DNA of 64,000 nt from Azadirachta indica (GCA_022749755.1 CM040444.1:7815009-7879008); one strand, 5' to 3'; positions 24,901 to 38,528 are shown, counted from the stretch's first letter. The notes: generated from the letters alone by a model not told the origin. Numbers and translations are program-made.

Positions 24901-27174
24901 ACTTTATTGGCAAAGTGACATTGGCCCGACCCTTCCTAGAAGTCCAAAACAAATCCTACTAAATGCCTGTACATCTCACCTGTAATCTTCTTATAAACAT
25001 TATATATAAAACCATGACTAACGCAAATGGCGCCTTCAAGCCTTCATCATTAACATGTATTAAGACTCCGTTGCTTATCAAACATATATGCTTGACCACA
25101 TACATACATGGCATGCTCAAAATATTTTATGCACTATGCAAAGAGGGGTTTCAACCTTATTTATTAAAACTGCACTCTACACGAAATCCTGCATGATTTG
25201 GAGAGAAACGGGAAAATAGGAACAGAAATGAACTTGTGTCTCAACCAATAGATATAATTTAGAACAAAATATATTTTTATACATTAGTGTAAGACATCTT
25301 TAAATATGCATAAATTGGACATCATTTGCATAACGAGAGCATATGTCATCACATGCAGATAATATCACACTTAACTAGCACTTGGGAAAAATATCATACC
25401 TGGTGAAAATCACCATCGCCCATGCGAGAAATTGATACTTAACTCGGCGGTCTTGTATCATTGGCTCGAGAGAACATGATTCACTTTATATCAAATATAT
25501 TTTTATATTTTCATGGGTCCCAAGGACCTTAACTACATAACTGGTTGCGTGTACATATTAGGGTGTTTTAAACAACACAAATAATATTCAAACAGAAAAC
25601 AAATCACTTTTACACAACCACTAGATATCACATAAAATTTAAATGTCACTTTCCATGCAACATAACTAAATATATAATACTTAATAGTATCTACTCATAG
25701 CTAGTAGCTCAATCTCGAGAAATTTCAGAGTTCTTTGGGTTACTTACTATTGTACTGCTCTCTAAATACATAGGATTTAATAGTTTACTATTAAAACTTA
25801 TTCAAAACTTAATACATATTACAAATACATGAATAAAACTATTTTAATTTCATGAATACACCATATACTGAATTTCTAAATATCAATTCAACTTCTCTAT
25901 TCCTATTCCCCGTTTTTTTTTTTTTTTTGCGAAGAATTTCTTTCTATTTTATTTTTCCCTTTCCTTTTCCTTTCTTTTTCCGAAACTCTTTCTTCTCGAT
26001 TTCCTTTTCTTTTTGTCTTTCTTTTCACCTTAATTGCTTTTGTTTAGTTTGGCTTTCAAAACCATGAAACGCAAATTATAATATATATATGTGTGTGTGT
26101 GTGCGCACCGCCTTACCGCTTTATCTTTCTATTATTATATATTTTCTTTTCTTTTCCTTTTAACACCTAACATGAAAGATGTCTCATAGCATGTTGGCAC
26201 GAATGCTACATACTCTTGACTTTGACGAAATAAGGAAAGAGAAGTCAAGTTGAGATGTAATAGAGAAATAGAGGCAGTATTAGTACTCTTATAAATATAA
26301 GGTGACAGGATGTAGTTAGAAGCTGTATTAATGCTCTTATAAGCTTGAGGTAATAGCATATGGTAGAAGAGTGTGGGGGCACGTAAAGTATCCAAACATA
26401 AATTGGTGTTTTGGGAATATAATGTCGATAGTCGACAACACTGAAAGTCACTTGATGGTTTCGTATTTGAACAGAAAGCAAACATATACAGGTAGCAACT
26501 AGTGAGGTAGCTAGACAGTGTAATAGGTGACAAAAAATGAGATTAAACTCTCTAGATAATGCGGGGGATCTCCAAAAGGCTCATAAATGGTTGCACTTGC
26601 TGACAATAATGCAAGGCATACTTGTTGCTCTTTGGACATATGGTAAACTCATTGGGTTGTAATTTATAGGTGATACGTTTGTCTATAGGTAGCCAAGGCT
26701 GTTGATTACAAAAATGTACCTATCATGGCAAAAGCTTAAGATAATAAGCAAAGTAAGAGTGAGTTGTCTCTAAGCACACATTGTACAGTGTATCTGTTTT
26801 TTGACAAAATAAAAAAAAGTTGAAGGTTGGGGCTTTTGTAAATTGTGTGTGTGTGATCTTGTTGAGTTTCATGTTTCTTTCTTTACTGCACAGCAAATTT
26901 ACGCATTTGGAAAGACCTTGTGACGTCTTGTAAAGTGACCTTAATAGCACAAGCTTGGGCTAAGCATACCCCATCTTTCAAGAAGTCATATGAGGCGGAA
27001 GCTCCATTCGCGGTTTCGAAATGATCGTTTTTATCCTACAAATGCTCTTCTATGAAAATTAATGATTTACCCTAACTAGTATATTGAAGTCTCTTTGCTA
27101 TGGCCTTTTCTGAATATCCCTGACTCAACTTTAATTAGAAAATGAAATTATTAAATTCAAATTCTTTTTTTTTT
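24901..27174. other. Spacer with low-complexity patches
   Basis: It holds a T/C-rich tract at 25900-26045 that opens a meaningless Phe/Ser/Leu frame, a short (GT)n run near 26090, and a 48-base-period imperfect tandem repeat near 26274-26356 (ctcttataaatataaggtga against ctcttataagcttgaggtaa). The longer minus frame 26135-26533 overlaps that repeat and shows no family features. No gene is supported. Confidence 0.45.
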
Positions 27175-27320
27175 TTTTGGAATACTGTAATATACTCGCT
27201 TAACTTTTAAGGAAAGAACAAGTACTCTCTTAAGTTTTTAGAATATGGTAGATGTCCTTTAAATTTTGAGAAAATAGGAAGATATCCTTTCAAACTTAAT
27301 TTTTGTAAGTTTAACTTATT
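27175..27320. repeat. Dispersed repeat, copy 1
   Basis: The segment with taatatactcgcttaactt, ctcttaagtttttagaatat and tttgagaaaataggaagata matches the reverse complement of about 49870-50010 (ctcaaaacttaagtaaatat, gggagtatactacaatatcc). The shared GGGATATTGTAGTATACTC-like end suggests a terminal inverted repeat of a transposon family. Confidence 0.55.
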
Positions 27321-29749
27321 AAAATATTATTATTTTAATCTCTAAGTTTTTTAAAATAACAAATAAAATATAATTTTCTTATTTTAACAATGTAGTTCTC
27401 ATTATTTATAATATTATATTAATAATGGCAACGGATCATGGATCCTAATCCTCGACCTCATTCTTAAATGGGTTATGGGGATCCCCATCTTTGATTGGTC
27501 TCTGGTTGGCCAAAATTGGAGATGGGCCGAGGATGTCTTTGATTTGGGCTAAGATCCCCATAGGTCTCGTACCAAATTTAGACTCCTTTTGACCTCACAC
27601 TAAAGAAAAAAAATATTGTAAATGTTCAAATTCGATGGATTTACACGAATATAAACAACAAGCTTAGCAAAGAACTATCCTTACTTATTAAATATGTAAA
27701 TAAAATATATTTAACAAAAAATGAATATTTAATTCATATTATTAAAATATAAATTTTGAATTGTTTATTATTGATATAAATTGATTGAATAATTAATAAT
27801 AAATTTATCTTTAACAATTATGTAAATATAATTTATTGCTATTATTTTCTTTATAATTATTTGGAGGAACAATAATGTTTCAATATTATAATTTTCAAAT
27901 TCTAATAAAATAAATTTGATTAGAAATATAATTATTTTCTTTTAAAATTAATTTTAAAAAGTTTCAAAAAAATATATTTAATTTTTACACATAATTGTTA
28001 TTATTTAACATTAAATTAATAATTTAAACTATATACAGATAATTTGAATTATTTTAAATTATACAATTATTTTATTTGTATATACATATATATAATATAA
28101 AAAAGTCTCAAAAATAAAATTTTATTGATAATTATCTCAACTGCCACAAAAACATATTTAAAATATTAATTTTATTGACTTGATTAAATATTTATAGTAT
28201 TCAACAAAAATTACCTCCTATAATATTAGTTTTTAATTTATTATAAAATAATATTTTATCAATTATTAATGTTTTATATGTGAATTCATCATTTCGCACA
28301 TCATCAAAATAATATAAGAAAAATAAATATTTGATTTTTTCATAAATTAAGTGTTAAAAATAAGATAATTGACAATAATTATTAATTTGATTGAGACAAT
28401 TTATATAAAATATTGTAGAATATAATTTTTTTTTAAAAAAAATATCAAATTTAATTAATACATTTACTATAATTTCTTTATTAACCTATATAAATTAAAA
28501 AACAAAATAAGTGTAGTTTTAAATTAAAATATATTTTTTAATATAATTGATAAAGTTAAAGAAAATATATTAAATAAATCTTAGATATTTTTTATTTTTT
28601 GATAATTTAGCAGAAAAACTTTAATTTGGTAGATAAGAAAATAAAATTTGAAAAGAAAAACAAAATCTTAAAGAATTTCTTTATTTTGTTAATCTTATAT
28701 TACTATATTGCAATAAATTAATTCATTAATTATAAATTCATTATTTTGTTTGACATCAAATTTATTATTTTTATTTTATTAAAACTTATTGTTTTAAATT
28801 TAATTGCTAAAGATTATTTAATTTTGCTAGTTTCTGATTATTTTTCTAATTTTTTATTAAGAAAATGAATTTAAAAATTCTAAAATTGATTAAGCTAAAA
28901 ATTTGTAAATAGTGAAGGATTTAATTGACTAAAATGAAAACTGATGAACCTTTTTGAAGGACGTTTTTGGCTAACATGAAAATTATGAAACTTTTATAAT
29001 CATTTATCAAGTGAAATAGATGTTCACAAAATTACCCAAAAGAATTTTAAATTGAGAAAAGGACAGCCAAGTCCCTAATGTCTTGCTTCATGAACTGATT
29101 AGCTTTAAAAGTTTCAAAGTTACTTATAAAAGCCTTAAAATGACCATTATGCCTCTATCAATAATTGTTATTCAACAAAACTAATTATTAAATCTTTAAA
29201 ATTTTACAAAATATAATATATTTATCAAAAAATACATTAATTAATAACACATTAATAACATAATATTTATTAATATTATAAATTTATATATTTTATAAAT
29301 AATATATTTTATTTTCATTGTATTTTATATATTTTAGCTATACATAAATGTAAACTATAATATAGTCATAAGTGTTATACTATACATATTTTAGTTAATA
29401 TATATTCAAAAATTATATTAGTTTCATTGTATTTCTTAAAAAAATTATCAAATGCATAGTTAATATAAATAAAAGAAAATATAAATACATACTATAGCTA
29501 TTAAAAAAAGATAATCAAAATTTTCTTTTAAAATTTTAATCTAAATTAAATTGAACTATTAATTGAATAAGAATGTAAAAGTATGTCTATTTTTTATTTT
29601 ATTGATATAATATAAATTTTTAATTCATATATTATAATATATTATTTTTTTGTTGTATAAAATTTTTTTCTTCATAATATTCTATAAATGCTCTTAACTT
29701 TTCAGAAATTGGACCCATTAACTTTTCAAAACAGAAAAATTTATAAAAT
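27321..29749. other. AT-rich spacer with repeat fragments
   Basis: A GC-richer patch at 27421-27640 with gggatccccat and gatccccatag words looks like a transposon end but could not be assigned. The part at 29500-29700 (agataatcaaaattttcttt) is similar to the inner arm of the 22.2-23.6 kb hairpin element and may be a partial relative. No gene was seen. Confidence 0.4.
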
Positions 29750-30700
29750 ATGGTAATTACAAGATTTCAAATAATATTAGAATAATAGATATACACAAAT
29801 ACAAACGTAAAAACACCATAATTTAATTAGGTATGGTAAAAATTATTAACTGTATCTTTGGGCACTTGGATCACTTCTCTAGTATTAAAATACGATGAAT
29901 TACAGAATTTAAATATAATTTATTTGGAGTAATTTGTGATAATTATATATAGATATAATAGACAAAACAGCGACTCTGTATGTTTTTTCTCTTGTTTTTT
30001 TTTCTCCTTTTTATACTATTAGAGATTTTGTAAGAAATAAAAAATTATTGATCGAGTTATCAATCTCATCTCTGAGTAAAAATGAAATTAAAGAAATGTC
30101 ATCCTAAGTCTAAAAAATACAATCTAACATGGAGTTTTCCTTCCTTTCCTTCATTTTCTCAGTGACAAACAAATAAGTCCAAAATAATCACAAAAAACCA
30201 ATTACAATTTAATATAAAGCTCCCCAATACATGAAATAAATTATCAAGAAACAAAGTTTTTCTTTTCTCTTTACCTCTCATTTTAAAGAAAGAAACAAGG
30301 AGCTCAAAGCTTTCTTTATTCTGGAGTTGGATCTTGTAGAAATATGAACCGGATGTTATCAGCATTTCATTTCTCTACTTTTGTTTTCTCAGCAACTAAA
30401 CAGATATATCAATAGCTGGAAACAGAAGATTCATTTCAATATTATATAATTCTTATAATCTCTTTCTATAATTTTCTCAGTGGCCTAACAAAATTATACG
30501 GATTCAGTTCATGAGAAATCACATATTATATTAGTGTGTGTGATTCTTTGCTTTTGACCCAAACAAAGCATTTTCAGATAAATAGAGGGGATAAAGGAAA
30601 GAAAAACAAATTGTAACTGTCTACTTACAGATTAATTAATTAAACCGTTCCTTATCACTGGCTTCAGCTTCTCTAGCGTAGTCAGAGCATTTTCTTCGAA
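29750..30700 (-). pseudogene. Orphaned 3' end and flank of a TNL-3-type gene
   Basis: The block matches the 3' flank of TNL-3, which is split there by copia-2 (51085-51845 and 57387-57690). The last codons of the gene are kept: on the minus strand EAEASDKERFN followed by stop at 30636-30638, against EAEASDEERFH in TNL-3. Upstream of about 30690 the similarity ends, so the gene body is missing. Near 30335 it has the uninterrupted sequence ggatcttgtagaaatatg, an empty site corresponding to the copia-2 insertion point. Confidence 0.8.
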
Positions 30701-31923
30701 TGTTAGGATTGTAGAAATTACAAATGCCCCTTTGATGACTCAAAATGCCAGAGCATTTGTATTTCTCATATAATTGATTTCTTCAAATGTTAGAGGTATT
30801 GATTTGTTCTTCTTTTCTCATATATTATAATTGATTTTGCTTTTGTAATTTAGTTAGCAGCTTTCTCGTTTTGATGTGCTTTGAGTTCGTGTTTGGGTTT
30901 GTTAGTTGCTCTCTTGAAATGAAATTGTTCAATGTCAGAGGTATTGATTTGAATTTATTGGTTACGGGCCATAGAATCATAAATGTTTGTCAATCTATAT
31001 TATCTGGTGGAAATAGAGGTGAGGATTCTCTGACGATGGCGAACAATGTAGCGAAGAATGGAGATTAAGAAATGCAATTAGCATGAATCAAGGATCAGGA
31101 TCTGCCTGTTGCAGCAATCAATGCTCCTCATAAGATTGTGAACATTTCTATGTGATGACTAACCTCTTACAATGCTGATGAAGAATGCAATTAGCATGAA
31201 TTGGTTCTGGTGTTATTCAGTAACTAATATTTGCCCAAGGGACCCAGACTGCTTGATATAGTTACCTGATTTTCTATGCATTAATTGGTATCATATTGTT
31301 CTATCCTATCTCATCATTCTAATCATCTCTGCGGCTGGTATCCTCAAAGTTAGTGTGGAATATGCAAATTAATTTAATTAGCTGCCAGGATATGGGGAAT
31401 TGTATTGTTAGTTGGCTGTTTAGAACTGAAGGTTCTTGGCCCAAATATTAGCATTAATTAATCTTTGAGCTACATTGTGGTTATTTCAATGATTTTAATC
31501 CATCGAATAGATATTAACATTGTTAGAAATAGATTTATGTAGAACTTAACCCAAAAGTTAGCCTAAGGGATGAAGGTGGCCAATGAATATATAAGGGAGA
31601 TAGCAGCCTAATGCGATGACGATGTGGGACAGTTAACGATGTGTTCAAACAAAATTCATGACAGTTGCTTCTTCAGACCAATTAATGGGTTTATAAGACA
31701 GATTCATGAACCATGCAAAATATAAGATGCGAAAGACACAAAATATGGAAGTTAGATGTATGTTTATGGTGTTCACCTCTATATTTGGGATGCTTTTTCT
31801 CCTTGGATTATATAATGGTATTATTTTTATTTCTTTTTTCAGAAGTGATTGCGATTTATTCAAGTGAAAATGTTGAGTCTCTAATTAATTGTAAGTTCTT
31901 CAATTATCAGTTTATTCTCATTT
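30701..31923. other. Anonymous spacer left of copia-1
   Basis: Less AT-rich than its surroundings, with short frames such as 30871-31068 (65 residues) that I cannot assign. The word aatgcaattagcatgaat occurs twice (near 31066 and 31183). It could hold old exons or introns of a lost gene; no splice-consistent model was found. Confidence 0.35.
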
Positions 31924-31928
31924 TGGTT
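31924..31928. repeat. Target-site duplication of copia-1, left
   Basis: TGGTT, repeated at 36873-36877 directly after the 3' LTR. Confidence 0.8.
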
Positions 31929-32271
31929 TGTAGAATTTATGGCCATATTTAGTAACTGATACAATATAATGGGGTACGCTGATTTAATCGGGGGTCGAGC
32001 TTCTTGGAGAGCTCGTCGAGGGAGTAAGGGGGTGAAATGCCCTTTACTGAAGGATAGGGAGCAACGCCCCTGCCCTTTTATGGTATTGTATATGTGTGTT
32101 TATGTGTATATATATATATATATATATTGTATGGGTTTGATTACTGTATGGGCCTGACCTAACCTGACCTGTCCTGAGTATAGGCCGAATCCAACCCAAA
32201 ACCACAAATATATATTTGGATGTTTAGGGCAACCATTGTACTATTTTCTCTTCTTCATCTAGTGAAATCTG

Positions 32272-32333
<62 letters not shown>

Positions 32334-32435
32334 GTGATTTTTTCTCTGAAATTTTTAAAGGTTTTCCATGTAAATCTAGTGTTGTTTATGATTTCTTATG
32401 TTTTCTATTTGCTTGATTACTTGTTTTATATAACA
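31929..32435 (+). repeat. copia-1 5' LTR
   Basis: It starts TGTAGAATTTATGG and ends ATATAACA. It contains an AT microsatellite (about 32105-32130) and a long (CT)n run (32271-32331) which also opens a spurious Ser/Leu frame. The degenerate primer-binding site attcgtattagagc follows at 32437-32450, related to tggtatcagagc, the complement of initiator tRNA-Met. Confidence 0.85.
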
Positions 32436-32479
32436 AATTCGTATTAGAGCAAGATTTGTCTACAAACTAAGCTCTTATC

Positions 32480-35400
32480 ATGGGTTCTTCAATCAAATAT
32501 GATCTGGAGAAGTTTGATGGCCAAATCAACTTTAGTTCGTGAAAGATTCAGTTTTGAGTGTCATGAGATTTCAAGGATTATAAAAGGCAGTAGATGATAA
32601 GTATTCAGCAGATATGAAAGAGGAGAAGAAGGTCAATTTAGAAGAGCAAGCTCTAAATGCAATCCAAATGTTAGTAACTGAAGATGTGCTATGGGAAATT
32701 GCAGATAAAGAAAAATCTTTGGAGGCATGGAAAAGATTGGAATAGCTTTATACTGGTAAGTTTCTAACTAATCGATTATATTTGAAAAAGAAACTTTATA
32801 CTTTGTGAATGAAGGAAGGAACATCTTTAAGTCGTACTTGGATGAATTTAATTCTCTAGTCATGGATATGAAGAATGTAGACATTATAATTTCAGATGAG
32901 GATCAGGCCACGCTTGTGTTGTGTTCATTGTTGTCATCATACGATTCATTTATCGATACCTTACTATATGGAAAGAGTTAATTAGCATGATCGATGTGTC
33001 AAGTGCATTGAAGTCTAAAGAGCTAAAAAAGTAATTTTTTGGGAGTGAAAACATCGAGGGTAAAGGTTTAGTGTTAAGGGGTAGAACACAATCTAGGAAT
33101 AATTCTGAAAAGAAAAAGAATAAGGCTAGATCAAAGTCTAAAATGAAAAATGTACGTTGTTTTGGATATGGTGAGTAAGGTCATTTCGAAAGGGATTTTC
33201 CTTGTAGAAATGCTAAGGAAAAACAAGCTAAAAGTTCTGCAAATGTAATCATTGGAACTTCAAGGGATGATGGATCAACTGTGCTGGTGAAGTATTATTT
33301 ATTTTTGTTGAACAGTAGAAGGACCAATGGATTATGGATTTTAGAGCCTTATTTCACATGTGTTTTCATAAAGATTGGTTTGTCACTTATTCACAAATGA
33401 GTGGTAAAGTGTATTTTGGTTATGATTGTATCCTTGAGGTAGTTGGAATTGAAACGGTATTGATTAAAATGTTCAATAAAGTAGTTAGAACATTAGAGTG
33501 TTAGTATGTTCTATGATTGAAAAAGAACTTAATTTTCTTTAGTACCTTGGATTCGAAGGGATTTAGATTTCATAGAGACAATGGAGTTTTGAAGATTGCA
33601 AAAGGCTCAATGATGTATATAATGAGTAGCATACATGGTGGTTTATACATTCTTCATGGAACTATTATTCAAGGTACAACTTTATTAACTATCAAGAGTA
33701 ATGATTTGGATAGTACCAAATTGTGGCATATAAGACTTGGGCACATGAGTGAAAAAGGTTTGTTAGAATTGAGCAAATGAGATCTAATTGCAAAAAAAAA
33801 TTAGGCAATCTCAGATTTTGTGAGCATTGTGTTTTCGTGAAGCAAACTAGAGTGAAGTTCAGTAAGGTAGTCCACAAGACTCAGAGCACATTAGATTATG
33901 TGCACTCAGACTTATGAGGTCCATGCAAGGTTGTTTCAAAAGGTGGTGCTAAATACTTTATAATCATTATTGATGATTACTCCAAAATGGTTTGGATCTA
34001 TTTTCTAAAGATCAAAGATGAGACATTCCAGACATTCAAATAGTGAAAGATGATAATTGAGAAGTAGACATGTAGACAAGTTAAGCGTCTTATGATTGAT
34101 AATGGTTTGGAATATTGCAATTCTGAATTTGATGAGTTCTGCAGCAAGGAAGGAATAGTGAGATACCACACTTGTGTGAAGACACCACAACAAAACAGAG
34201 TTGTAAAACACATGAATAAAACACTGTTAGAGAAAGCTAGTTGTATGCTTTATCATTCTAGTTTGTCAAATTTATTTTAGGCCGAAGCAGTTAGTATTGC
34301 ATGTTATTTAGTGAATAGGCCTCCATTTACAATTATTGATTGTGAAATTCCTTTTAAAATATGGTTAGGTACACCTGCTGATTATACTCACTTAGAAGTA
34401 TTTGGTTGCCCAACATATGTTCATGTTAATAATAGTAAACATGAACCAATGGTAAAGAAATGTATATTTCTAGGGTATGCATCTGGAGTGAAAGGTTATA
34501 GATTATTGTGCACAGATTGAAGTTTCTAGGTTTTGTGATTAGTAGGGATGTTATATTTAATAAGTCTATTATACTTGACCATCAAAATAATGAGTCAACA
34601 ACTAGAAATGACCATGGTGTTAGTGAGCAAGTAGAGCTTGAGATAGAATCTCCAACGACACAACAGCCCATAGATCAGAAGATGAATGAGGCACAGAGTG
34701 TTGATACAAATAATCAACATTATGAGGATGCACAGGAACAGTAGAATAACATTGTCACTAGAAGGTCAAGGCGACAAATTCAACCACCTGAGTGGAATGG
34801 TTACGCTAATATGGTTTCATATGCGTTATCTGTGGCTAAGATAGTGAGCACATATGAGCCTAGTACTTTCTAATAAGCGAGATTTTGTCCAGAAGCAGAA
34901 CAATAGATTGGTGCTATGACTAAGGAGATAGAGTCTTTATACAAGAATCAGACATGAGAGTTAGTGATATTGCTTAAAAGACAACGAGTTGTAGGATACA
35001 AGAAAAAGGAAAGGATATCAGAGGTTAACATTCCTAGATACAAAGCATGTCTTGTAGCAAAAAGTTATATATATAAGAAGGTAATTGACTTCAATGAGGT
35101 ATTTTCTTCAGTTGTGAAACACAGTTCTATCAAAGTGCTACTAGCTTTGGTTGCTATTTATAATTTTCATCTTGAATAGTTGGATGTCAAAATAGCATTT
35201 TTGCATGGCACATTGGAGGAGCAGATTTACATGAGTCACTCAGAGGGTTTTATCTCTTCAGATAAATAAGACCAAATTTTTTTTTTTTAAGAAATCCTTA
35301 TATGGTTTGAAGTAGTTTTTAAACAGTGGTATAAAAGATTTAATAATTTCATATTTGATTATGGATACACCAAAAGTGTTTATGACAGTTGTATGTATTA

Positions 35401-36390
35401 TAAGAAACTTTATGATGATAGCTACATTTATCCACTGCTATATGTCAATGATATGCTAATAGTTATAAAAAACATGTTGGATATTGATTCATTGAAAAAG
35501 CAATTAAGTAATGAGTTTAAGATGAAGGAATTAGGTGCAGCAAAGAAAATTTTAGGTGTAGAGATTTATAGGCATAGAAGGTCAAGGACTTTGTTCTTAT
35601 CACAACAGAGGTATGTTGAGAAAATTCTTGATAGGTTTAACATGAGTAACTGCAAGCCTGTGAGTACACCATTGCTAACCCACTTCAGATTGTCTGCAGA
35701 CTTGTTACCCGCAACACAAGAGGAGATGAAGTATATGAGACACGTTCTTTATTCTAATGTACTTGGAAGTCTCGTGTATACTATGATTTATACTAGACCT
35801 GATCTAGTTCATGCAGTGACTGTATTGAGTAGATATATGGCTTATCCTGGAAAAAAACACTGGAATGTTATAAAGTGGATATTGCGACATTTGAAAGGCA
35901 CTAGTCATGTGAGATTGGTATTTAGTAAAACAACATTAAATATAACTGAGTTAACAGATTATGCGGATTGTAATTATGCAAGAGATCTAGACAGAAAGAG
36001 ATCGTTGATGTGTTATGTTTTTACCTAATCTGAGTATGCCATTAGTTGGAAGGCAACATTGTAGGCTACAATGGCATTATCGACTACAGAGGCTAAATAC
36101 ATGGCTATTGCAAAAGTAGTAAAGAAAGCTTTATGGCTAATAGGTCTTGTGAGTGATCTTAGGTTGTCACAACAGCAAACAGTTATACATTATGCTACTT
36201 AGAGTGTTATCCATTTGACTCAAAGCATATTGATGTCAGGTTCCATTTTGTTAGAGATGTGGTTTCAGAGGGTTCTATTGTAGTAGAGAAAATTTCTACA
36301 CACAAGAATCTAGCGGACATGTTGACCAAAGCAATTCCTATGTCCAAGTTCAAGCATTGTTTGGACTTAATTTGTATTTATAGCATTTGA
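32480..36390 (+). pseudogene. copia-1 gag-pol remnant
   Basis: Gag begins MGSSIKYDLEKFDG and soon meets stops. The zinc knuckle near 33146 reads CFGYGE*GHF, with the second Cys changed and a stop inside. The protease core near 33337 reads MDFRALFHM where DSGAS/T is normal, so the catalytic Asp context is lost. A GAG-pre-integrase block is open at 33517-33780 (LWHIRLGHMSEKGLLEL), integrase fragments at 34092-34520 (PQQNRVVKHMNKTLLEKA) and RT/RNase H at 35393-36028, where the YVDD box is YVND (first catalytic Asp to Asn). RNase H continues past a stop (STTEAKYMAI). The polyprotein would make virus-like particles and cDNA in an intact element; this copy cannot. Confidence 0.9.
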
Positions 36391-36447
36391 TGAGCCCTTA
36401 GGGGCATAGTTGAGAAGTTTAGGCAAATATATGTTAAGGTAGAGATT

Positions 36448-36872
36448 TATAGAATTTACAGCCTATATTTGATAACTGATATAATATATTGGGATACGCT
36501 GATGTAATCGGAGCTCGAGCTTCCCAAAAAACTTGTCAAGGGTACAAAGGGCTAAGGTCTAAGGGTCAACGCCCACACCCATTTATGGTATTGTATATAC
36601 ATATATATATATATATATATGTTGTATGGTTTGATTATTGTATGAGTTTGACTCGACCCTAGGGTAGCCCAAATCAGACCCAAAACCCAAAATATATATT
36701 TAGGCATTTAGGGCAAATATTGCACTGTCCTCTCTTCTTTATCTAATGAAATATACCTCTCTCTCTCCCGTGGTTTTTTCTCTGAAATTTTCAAAGATTT
36801 TCTACATAAATCCAATGTTGTTTCTGATTTCTTATGTTGTCTATTTGCTTGATTACTTGATTTTACGTAACA
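36448..36872 (+). repeat. copia-1 3' LTR
   Basis: It starts TATAGAATTTAC (the expected TG has become TA) and ends TTTTACGTAACA. It has an (AT)n run near 36598-36620 and only a short CT run near 36758-36770. The purine-rich ggtagaga just before it is a weak polypurine tract. Confidence 0.82.
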
Positions 36873-36877
36873 TGGTT
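36873..36877. repeat. Target-site duplication of copia-1, right
   Basis: TGGTT, matching 31924-31928. Confidence 0.8.
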
Positions 36878-38528
36878 AGTGCCTAGTGGACACATTAATT
36901 AATATACAATACCTAGGAAGAGCATTACCGATTTATTCGGTAATAAGGGTTGAGATTACAAAGCTAAGATATTATCGCGCATGAAATTTCAAATCATGCC
37001 TGGTCATAAAGAGCATCACCATTGCCTGTTTGCACTTTTATTAGTTCTGGAATATCCAGTACTGTGAGATCAAAATATTGTTTGATTGATGTTTTCAAAA
37101 CCTCAGGTTAATATGCGTACAGTTTAAAATACGCTACCGCCACCCCCTCGCTATTTGATCTTCTTCATGAACTTACATCCTCTATTTAGGCTTGCTCACA
37201 GACGTGTCTATTTCACCGAGTCTCTCTCCGATACAGTGCCCGGATCTTTACGTGGGCTTGCTTTGTCATGACAAAAGGATTTCTGTTATTGCTGCTCTGC
37301 TGTTTCTGAGTTATATTGTGGTTACCATCCATGTAGCAGATTTTCAGACAGTTGCTCTTCTGATGCAGAGTGGCGAAGGTGAGAAATTGGTGGCTTCAGT
37401 CGAATATTCAATAAGTGATATTGTGAAGGATTCACCTCATAACTACGTATGCATGTGAAGCAACTTAAGTATAGTGAGTGTAATAAATCCATGTACATTT
37501 TAAATCTCTCTGAAAAGTTGGGCGCCCATAGATACTGTATTTATTTAGTAGAAACTTCCTAAATTTCATCATATGTCTCGTTTGATTTATCTATTTTCCT
37601 CTAGTTGTGGTTATACTTTGTTGTTGTTAGTAGGATGAGCTGAGATTCATTTTGCCGTTGTCTATTTTTCTTCTTTAGATCATTTTCTTGATAGTTGATT
37701 GCTATTACCAAGTGAGTTTCATTGAGGAAAAAACTATATGCTTTACATTGTTATGCCCTCTCATTTTTGGAAAGATAATGGATTCAGTGAAATGGTTCTC
37801 TGAGTGCTGCACATTTTTCCTACTTAGAGGAACGTGAAACAAGAGGTAGGAAAATTATAGAAATAGTGAACCAAAAGTAACACATAAAATGATTCCATAG
37901 GAAAATCTGTAAGTCAAGAAAGAGAATAGAAAATAGAACAGCCTGAATGAATTAGTTTTACTAGCATTCTAAATCAAGATGCTTACCAGGTCAGCTTAGG
38001 TAAAATTCGTGAGAAAAGAGGCAGCAGGTAATGCATCAAGTTTGGATGGCACCTCCTTTATGTCATAGATTCTCAAGGTACTAATTTCGATGAAATCTAC
38101 AATCTGCGTATATCGTTCTATAAATGTGTATAGAATTTTAGCTAAATTTTCTGGAAGATAATAGAGAAGTTGCAAGTCCCTTCTAGTTGCTTCTTTTTTC
38201 CTGGTTACCTATGTTTGAGATCTTTTAAGTTTTCTGTTGCTTTTGGTGTTGATGCTAGAATCAAAACCTTCCTGTTAGAATTCTGAAAATACTTACGGAA
38301 GTTGAAAGTCACAAATAGTAGATGGTTAAATTGAAATTGTATTATATTGAAAATGATAAGTGATTTGGTCCAGTTTGTATATTACATATGCAGCCTGTAT
38401 TAATACATGTTCTAATTCCCCTTTTGCATGGGATAAATATGGGCATGTGCCCATGGCAATAAGCTTAAACACTTAATGCATAAAATATTTGCCAATTTTT
38501 CAAACTTGCAACTTTGTTAGTTGCTTTA
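36878..38528. other. Anonymous region right of copia-1, with one 88-residue frame
   Basis: The frame at 37192-37458 (+) encodes a hydrophobic middle segment (ISVIAALLFLSYIVVTIHVA) that could span a membrane, with polar ends. It is preceded by a plausible splice acceptor (tatttag at about 37180). I do not recognise it, and there is no second exon I can join. It may be a remnant of the gene into which copia-1 inserted. The rest shows no features. Confidence 0.25.

Larger units (their letters stand above)
31929..36872 (+). mobile_element. copia-1: complete but dead Ty1/copia LTR retrotransposon
   Basis: The element is 4944 bases with LTRs at both ends, a primer-binding site and the gag-protease-integrase-RT-RNase H order, inserted with 5-bp target duplication TGGTT. 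The two LTRs differ by many substitutions and by length (507 against 425, mainly from growth of a CT run), so it is old, clearly older than copia-2. The whole coding region is riddled with stops, and the host sequence around it is not recognised. Confidence 0.9.

Noticed and set aside
25852..26067. Phe/Ser-rich plus-strand frame
   Set aside because: Translation of a T/C-rich low-complexity tract.
26135..26533. 132-residue minus-strand frame
   Set aside because: It overlaps an imperfect 48-base tandem repeat, has no conserved motif and no splice or start context beyond chance.
32220..32447. Frame with a long Ser/Leu repeat
   Set aside because: It is produced by the (CT)n run inside the copia-1 5' LTR and has no protein-like context.
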